Source of the DNA: Pseudoalteromonas sp. G4
GTDB lineage: Bacteria > Pseudomonadota > Gammaproteobacteria > Enterobacterales > Alteromonadaceae
DNA length: 43,081 nt
Assembly (NCBI RefSeq): GCF_028875915.1
Contig: NZ_JAPEHW010000029.1
Location: forward strand, 1 to 43,081
Direction: 5' to 3'
The notes below the pieces were generated by a model. That model was not told the DNA's origin. It saw only the letters and a program-made list of their open reading frames with translations, and searched no databases. Shown here piece after piece: positions 38,575 through 43,081 of this stretch (positions are counted from its first letter, which is position 1; each line of letters starts with the position of its first letter). The position numbers were made by a program, and so were the translations under genes.

Positions 38575-38985
38575 CTATAGTTTGTTGATTTCACGGCTCA
38601 CTGTAAACTCCGGTGAAGTAACGTACTTTTCCATCGCTTGTAAGCGGCCATCAATACGATCAAACTGTTCTTTCAAATCGTGTAGTGCACGACGTGGTGG
38701 TTCACCCGCTTGCCACACTTTCGATTTAACTTCGATTGGTCTTTCGGTATCAATCGTTTCGGTTTTACCTTGATGAGGTAAGGTTTCCGGCTTTACCTCC
38801 AAAATAAACCAACATGCAATATAAGCAACAATAAAGAATGGGCCACCGAGCAAGAGTACTGCTGAAATAAAGATAATCCTTACTAGCCACAGCTCCATAT
38901 TGAAGTAATCACTTAACCCTGCGCACACACCTGCTAACTTGCCGCGTTTCGGGTCGCGATATAACTCACCTCTGCGTCTACTCAT
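38575..38985 (-). CDS. pspC: Phage shock protein C
   Basis: PspC is an inner-membrane sensor that with PspB relieves PspA inhibition of PspF on envelope stress. The 136-residue protein begins MSRRRGELYRDPKRGKLAGV, has the PspC-domain segment CAGLSDYFNMELWLVRIIFI, then a hydrophobic stretch LLLGGPFFIVAYIACWFIL (residues ~43-62), and a charged cytoplasmic/periplasmic tail with a short helical region (DLKEQFDRIDGRLQAMEKYV). It overlaps pspB by 4 bases. Confidence 0.94.
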   Translation of the reverse strand: MSRRRGELYRDPKRGKLAGVCAGLSDYFNMELWLVRIIFISAVLLLGGPFFIVAYIACWFILEVKPETLPHQGKTETIDTERPIEVKSKVWQAGEPPRRALHDLKEQFDRIDGRLQAMEKYVTSPEFTVSREINKL

Positions 38986-39215
38986 ACTTTAGCCCTCCAC
39001 TCAGGCGCCTCCGCATCTAAAATTGCTTCTAGCGTTTTAACGCGATCAGCCATTTTTTCTGCTTTATTCGCTAATTCAATTAGCTGGCGGTGCTCATGTT
39101 CGCTTAATCCTTGACTGACTTGTTTTTTGCTACGGTAATGTAGAATTAACCACAATGGTGCAACAAATATCATAAACAAGATTGTTGGAACTGCTATAAC
39201 TTCAAACCCACTCAT
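38982..39215 (-). CDS. pspB: Phage shock protein B
   Basis: PspB is a small inner-membrane partner of PspC in sensing membrane stress. The 77-residue protein starts MSGFEVIAVPTILFMIFVAP, i.e. one N-terminal membrane helix, followed by a cytoplasmic amphipathic coiled coil (LSEHEHRQLIELANKAEKMA, RVKTLEAILDAEAPEWR) with the conserved EAPEWR end. I chose ATG 39215 with GGAGGG at ideal spacing over an upstream alternative at 39236. It overlaps pspC (ATGA), the usual arrangement. Confidence 0.94.
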   Translation of the reverse strand: MSGFEVIAVPTILFMIFVAPLWLILHYRSKKQVSQGLSEHEHRQLIELANKAEKMADRVKTLEAILDAEAPEWRAKV

Positions 39216-39246
39216 AGTGCCCTCCTGCTCTCCCAAGCTTTAATTA

Positions 39247-39912
39247 TTACTTATCTTTTTTAGCCATGCTTTTTTTAAGAGCAGCTAGTTCATCATCAAT
39301 TTTCTCTTCGTCTTGAAGACTTGCGATTTCATCTGATAATGACTTTTTACCCATTTCATACGATTCAATTTGTGACTCTAAGCCATCAATTTTGTTTTCG
39401 TAATGTTCAAAGCGACTTAACGCATCTTCAACTTTAGAAGAATCTAGCGCTTTTTTAACACCTAAACGAGATTCAGCAGAACGTTGACGAAGAATAATCG
39501 CTTTTTGACGTGCTTTTGCATCTGCGAGTTTGTCTTGCAGTGCAGCCACTTCATGTTGCAACTTTTCAATATGCGCTTCCACTTGAACAAGTTCATGTGC
39601 AACAGCACTTGCCGCTTCTGTCGATTTTTTCTTTTCAACTAACGCTGAACGCGCAAGATCTTCACGATCTTTACTTAACGCAAGTTCTGCTTTAGCTTGC
39701 CAATCCGCAGATTCTTGTTCAAGTTTCTCAACACGACGAGCTAGTTCTTTCTTTTCAGCAATGGTTTTCGCTGAAGTTGAACGCACTTCTACAAGCGTGT
39801 CTTCCATTTCTTGAATAATCAGACGAACCATTTTTTCTGGATCTTCTGCCTTATCTAAAAGTGCATTAATGTTCGAATTCACAATATCTGCAAAGCGTGA
39901 AAAAATTCCCAT
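39247..39912 (-). CDS. pspA: Phage shock protein A
   Basis: PspA (ESCRT-III-like/IM30 family) binds stressed inner membrane and, in its free form, inhibits the activator PspF. The 221-residue protein starts MGIFSRFADIVNSNINALLD, an amphipathic N-terminal helix, then a long coiled coil with RLIIQEMEDTLVEVR, and ends in basic residues (KKSMAKKDK). Length matches E. coli PspA (222). It is the first gene of pspABC-ycjX-ycjF and sits behind a sigma-54 promoter, divergent from pspF. Confidence 0.97.
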   Translation of the reverse strand: MGIFSRFADIVNSNINALLDKAEDPEKMVRLIIQEMEDTLVEVRSTSAKTIAEKKELARRVEKLEQESADWQAKAELALSKDREDLARSALVEKKKSTEAASAVAHELVQVEAHIEKLQHEVAALQDKLADAKARQKAIILRQRSAESRLGVKKALDSSKVEDALSRFEHYENKIDGLESQIESYEMGKKSLSDEIASLQDEEKIDDELAALKKSMAKKDK

Positions 39913-39958
39913 AATACTTTCCTCAAATTTAAAATTTATGACTGACCGATATTACTTT

Positions 39959-39975
39959 ATCAAGATGCTTGCCAA
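39959..39975 (-). promoter_or_regulatory. Sigma-54 promoter of pspA
   Basis: On the minus strand TTGGCAAGCATCTTGAT has the -24 GG and a -12 TTGAT spaced as in sigma-54 promoters, close to the E. coli pspA promoter, as I recall it. It lies about 47 bases before the pspA ATG, with pspF divergent upstream, so PspF plus sigma-54 control is strongly expected. The -12 element has GA rather than the usual GC. Confidence 0.75.
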
Positions 39976-40097
39976 CTTTTAAATAACAGCTAACCAAATG
40001 TTTTTAAATAGAAATATTTTGAAATATAAAAAACTTTAAACACAGTTAGAATTAAAATACACTAGATGTTAGCAAATTTGACCAAGAGTTAGTAAAA

Positions 40098-41177
40098 ATG
40101 AGTCGAACTAATCAACAGGACAATCTTTTAGGCCAGTCTAACAGCTTTTTAGAAGTATTAGAGCATGTTTCTCAGGTGGCACAATTAAATAAACCAGTAC
40201 TGATTATTGGCGAGCGTGGTACAGGTAAAGAACTAATAGCAGCACGTTTACACTTTCTATCCAGTCGCTGGGATCAGAACTATGTAAAACTCAACTGTGC
40301 AGCACTGAATGAAAACTTGTTAGAGAGCGAACTATTTGGCCACGAGTCGGGCGCATTTACCGGCGCAAGCAAACGCCATGAAGGCCGTTTTGAACGCGCG
40401 GATGGTGGCACACTGTTTTTAGATGAATTAGCCAATACATCAGGGCTTATTCAAGAAAAGCTGTTACGCGTTATTGAATATGGCGAATTTGAACGTGTAG
40501 GTGGTAAGTCTACCGTTCGTGTTAACACACGCTTAGTGTGTGCAACCAATGAAGATTTACCCAGTCTTGCTGAACAAGGCGAGTTTCGCAGTGATTTACT
40601 CGACCGCTTAGCCTTTGATGTAATTACTCTACCGCCGCTAAGGGAGCGCAAAGAAGACATTATGCTACTGGCAGAAAACTTTGCAATTAATATGGCACGG
40701 GATTTAGAGTGGGAATTATTCAGCGGGTTTACACGTAAAGCCCAAGAAACTCTATTGGAATATCATTGGCCGGGCAATATCCGTGAACTCAAAAATGCTG
40801 TGGAGCGCAGTGTTTATCGCGCAGCAAATCCGCACGTGCCGGTGCATGATATTATTCTTGACCCCTTTGTTAGTCCATTTAGACCAAAACATAAGGTCAA
40901 AACTAACGATAGAATTTCATCGCCTTTAGTTGAGTCAAATGAAACACCCACTGAAGCTGTGAGTGAAAATATCGTCACTACGAAACCCGAATTTAGCTTC
41001 CCATGTGATTTAAAAGCACTGTCAAATCAGTACGAAATTGATTTAATTAATGACGCACTTAAATATTGCCAATATAATCAAAGAAAAACAGCTGACAGTT
41101 TAGGGTTAACCTATCATCAGCTGCGGGGCTACTTAAAAAAATACAACCTATTAGATGCCAGTGCGCGAATGCTATAA
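40098..41177 (+). CDS. pspF: Phage shock operon transcriptional activator PspF
   Basis: PspF is a sigma-54 enhancer-binding protein with an AAA+ domain and no receiver domain; PspA inhibits it. The 359-residue protein has Walker A GERGTGKE (38-45), the sigma-54-contact loop GAFTGA (85-90), Walker B in [11 protein letters not shown], and the arginine-finger region [22 protein letters not shown]-terminal Fis-type helix-turn-helix ([20 protein letters not shown]) follows. The linker between AAA+ and HTH (about residues 250-310, rich in Ser, Thr, Glu and Lys) is longer than in E. coli PspF (325 aa). It is divergent from pspA, as expected. Confidence 0.96.
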   Translation: MSRTNQQDNLLGQSNSFLEVLEHVSQVAQLNKPVLIIGERGTGKELIAARLHFLSSRWDQNYVKLNCAALNENLLESELFGHESGAFTGASKRHEGRFERADGGTLFLDELANTSGLIQEKLLRVIEYGEFERVGGKSTVRVNTRLVCATNEDLPSLAEQGEFRSDLLDRLAFDVITLPPLRERKEDIMLLAENFAINMARDLEWELFSGFTRKAQETLLEYHWPGNIRELKNAVERSVYRAANPHVPVHDIILDPFVSPFRPKHKVKTNDRISSPLVESNETPTEAVSENIVTTKPEFSFPCDLKALSNQYEIDLINDALKYCQYNQRKTADSLGLTYHQLRGYLKKYNLLDASARML

Positions 41178-41211
41178 AGCAGCAAAATCAACTTATAATA
41201 AAAGAAGTAAC

Positions 41212-42840
41212 TTGCTAAAAATAAAAGAATTACTTCTAAGCAACGGTAAAAAGGTGTCGGCTATTATTGCTTGCACTTTTCTTGCTGCCTGTTCGTTTGA
41301 AGAACAAAAAAACATCAACGGTTTGGTTTATTGTTCCGAAGCAAACCCTGTTTCGTTTAATCCGCAATTAACCACTACCGGTTCAACCATTGATATTATC
41401 TCACATCAACTCTATAACCGTTTACTCTCTATTGACCCTTCAAATGGTGAATTTATTCCTGAACTGGCGACCAGTTGGTCATTTGAAGATGATGGCAAAA
41501 AAGTCGTTTTTAATTTACGGGATGATGTCGATTTTCATCAAACGGATTACTTTACCCCTTCGCGAAAATTAAATGCCGATGATGTGGTTTTTACCTTTAC
41601 CCGTTTATTTGATGTATATAACCCCTTTCACTTTGTTGGCGGTGGCAATTACCCTTATTTTCAAAGTATCGGGTTAGATCAATCATTTCGTTCGGTCACT
41701 AAAACTGGTGAATACCAAGTTACTTTTGAACTTTTCAGTTCAGATAGCAGTTTTTTATCAAATATGGCTACTGATTTTGCCATTGTGCTTTCAAAAGAAT
41801 ACGCTGATAAATTAACAAAAAACGAGTCGCTAGAAGATATTGATCGCTTGCCTGTTGGCACCGGCCCCTACAAATATAAACGTTTTAAACGCGATGCGTT
41901 TGTTCGCTTTTATCGTAATGAACATTACTGGCGCAGTGACGTCGCAATTGAACAACTGGTATTTGATATCACCTCTGACTCCAACACGCGAATTGCAAAA
42001 GCACTTACAGGCGAATGTGATATTGCGGCTCACCCGAGCAGTGCACACATTGAAGTATTAAATAACCGCGAAGATATTGATGTGGAAAAGCTGGCAAATT
42101 TAAATGTTGGCTATCTGGCATTTAATACGCAAAAACCGCCATTTGATAAAGTGGAGGTTCGCCGCGCTATTTCTCATGCCATCGACAAACAAAAAATACT
42201 GCAAGCGGTTTATTTTAATAATGCAGATCTTGCCCAGTCGATTTTACCTCCAGAATCTTGGGCTTATCAGGCACAACCGAATTACCCTAGTTACAACCTA
42301 GATTTAGCTAAATCGTTACTTGAAACCGCAGGCTACAAAGACGGTTTTACTATGGACTTATGGGCCATGCCAGTGAGCCGTATTTACAACCCAAATGCGC
42401 GAAAAATGGCAGAGCTTATTCAAAGTGAATTAAAACAAATTGGCATTAAGGTAAATATTGTTGAGTATGAGTGGAATACGTTTTTAGAACGCTTGACGCT
42501 TCATCAACATGACTCTGTATTAATTGGTTGGGCTGCGGATTCGCCTGAGCCTGATAATTTTCTAAACCCAATTCTTAGTTGTGCCTCTGTGTTTAGTGGT
42601 AAAAACCCGTCAAATTGGTGTAATGCTGCATTTGATTTATTGCTAACCAAAGCACATGACACGAATGATATTGATGCGCGTAAAGAAGTGTATTTTGCGG
42701 CCCAACAAATGGTTGCTCAAGAGCTTCCTTTATTACCCATTGCCCATGGGTTGCGATTACAAGCAAAATCAACCCATATTAAAGGGGTTGAAGTTCCGCC
42801 ATTTGGTGGTATTTCACTGGCCAATGCGAGGAAAGATTGA
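41212..42840 (+). CDS. sapA: SapA-like peptide ABC transporter substrate-binding lipoprotein
   Basis: A family-5 (DppA/OppA/SapA) solute-binding protein, predicted to deliver peptides to the Sap ABC importer encoded next. The core has typical SBP_bac_5 stretches: PELATSWSFEDDGKKVVFNL, NADDVVFTFTRLFDV, VGTGPYKYKRFKRD and RRAISHAIDKQKILQAVYF. A lipoprotein signal is visible, with the lipobox LAAC after SAIIACTF, so it is probably membrane-anchored rather than free in the periplasm. The start is uncertain. I prefer TTG 41212 (AGAAG upstream), which gives a normal basic signal-peptide n-region; an ATG at 41155 overlaps pspF and would make an overlong leader. Location next to pspF supports SapA. 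Confidence 0.87.
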   Translation: MLKIKELLLSNGKKVSAIIACTFLAACSFEEQKNINGLVYCSEANPVSFNPQLTTTGSTIDIISHQLYNRLLSIDPSNGEFIPELATSWSFEDDGKKVVFNLRDDVDFHQTDYFTPSRKLNADDVVFTFTRLFDVYNPFHFVGGGNYPYFQSIGLDQSFRSVTKTGEYQVTFELFSSDSSFLSNMATDFAIVLSKEYADKLTKNESLEDIDRLPVGTGPYKYKRFKRDAFVRFYRNEHYWRSDVAIEQLVFDITSDSNTRIAKALTGECDIAAHPSSAHIEVLNNREDIDVEKLANLNVGYLAFNTQKPPFDKVEVRRAISHAIDKQKILQAVYFNNADLAQSILPPESWAYQAQPNYPSYNLDLAKSLLETAGYKDGFTMDLWAMPVSRIYNPNARKMAELIQSELKQIGIKVNIVEYEWNTFLERLTLHQHDSVLIGWAADSPEPDNFLNPILSCASVFSGKNPSNWCNAAFDLLLTKAHDTNDIDARKEVYFAAQQMVAQELPLLPIAHGLRLQAKSTHIKGVEVPPFGGISLANARKD

Positions 42841-43081
42841 TGTTACGTGATTACCTTGCAAGACGCTTGACGCTATTCTTTTTTATGCTGTTATTGCTTA
42901 GTGCGTTTACCTTTTCGTTAGCGTATTTGTTCCCAGGTGAAGCAGTTTCTAATTTAAGCGGTGTGCAATCGCCAAATTCGTTCGAACGCGATGCGTTAGA
43001 ACAAAAGTACGCGCTGGATAAGAGTTATTTTTCTCAATATATTAAGTTTATAACACATATTTTCCATGGTGATTGGGGCGC
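42840..43081 (+). CDS. sapB: Peptide ABC transporter permease SapB, 5' part only
   Basis: The first 80 codons of a DppB/OppB-type permease, cut off by the window end. The start ATG overlaps the sapA stop (TGATG). The sequence begins MLRDYLARRLTLFFFMLLLL, a basic segment then a membrane helix, and continues with SAFTFSLAYLFPGEAV, a run of residues with SPNSFERDALEQKYALDKSY, then QYIKFITHIFHGDWG, all typical of the N-terminal domain of this permease family. It is translationally coupled to sapA, consistent with a sapAB(CDF) operon. Confidence 0.85.
   Translation, partial: MLRDYLARRLTLFFFMLLLLSAFTFSLAYLFPGEAVSNLSGVQSPNSFERDALEQKYALDKSYFSQYIKFITHIFHGDWG

Noticed and set aside
1..43081. tRNA or rRNA genes, CRISPR arrays, insertion sequences, prophage or integrase genes
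   Set aside because: Reading both strands, I found no cloverleaf-like stretch, regularly spaced repeat array, transposase or integrase motif; gaps between genes are short and explained by promoters and terminators.

Overview
The window looks like a chromosomal segment of a marine gammaproteobacterium of the order Alteromonadales, most likely Pseudoalteromonas or a close relative. The grounds are the AT-leaning base composition, the gene order (frr-uppS-cdsA-dxr-rseP rather than the enterobacterial frr-dxr-uppS-cdsA-rseP), and the combination of phhA/phhB, methionine gamma-lyase, a psp-ycjXF cluster and sapAB. This is judged from protein content and order only; no database was searched.

Layout. 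(1) 1-4.9 kb: the 5' part of a membrane-anchored protein (possibly DUF3014), a patatin-like lipase, a CPA2 antiporter with a TrkA domain, a GGDEF diguanylate cyclase and a small four-helix membrane protein. (2) 4.9-25.2 kb, all on the minus strand: the conserved envelope and macromolecule-synthesis cluster, in transcription order rpsB-tsf / pyrH-frr / uppS-cdsA-dxr-rseP-bamA-skp-lpxD-fabZ-lpxA-lpxB-rnhB-dnaE-accA / tilS. It joins translation (S2, EF-Ts, RRF), UMP kinase, isoprenoid and undecaprenyl-PP synthesis, phospholipid synthesis, outer-membrane protein assembly, lipid A synthesis, replication and fatty-acid initiation. Factor-independent terminators split it after tsf, frr and accA. A strong rpsB promoter and a long 5' leader lie upstream. 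(3) 25.5-29.8 kb, plus strand: map-glnD-dapD, divergent from rpsB. (4) 30.0-33.2 kb: a TonB-dependent receptor whose reading frame breaks just after the signal peptide and TonB-box region, and a small unknown membrane protein. (5) 33.2-36.0 kb, minus strand: phhA-phhB (phenylalanine hydroxylase and pterin dehydratase) and megL. (6) 36.0-43.1 kb: the phage-shock system pspA-pspB-pspC-ycjX-ycjF on the minus strand, the divergent activator gene pspF, and then sapA with the start of sapB.

Most of the window is conserved housekeeping DNA, and I see no clearly new multi-gene system. The items most worth a second look are the broken TonB-dependent receptor and its upstream direct repeat, two TyrR/PhhR-like boxes upstream of phhA, a possible AUU start for ycjX, terminators that fold over the stop codons of two small genes, and two small membrane proteins of unknown function.
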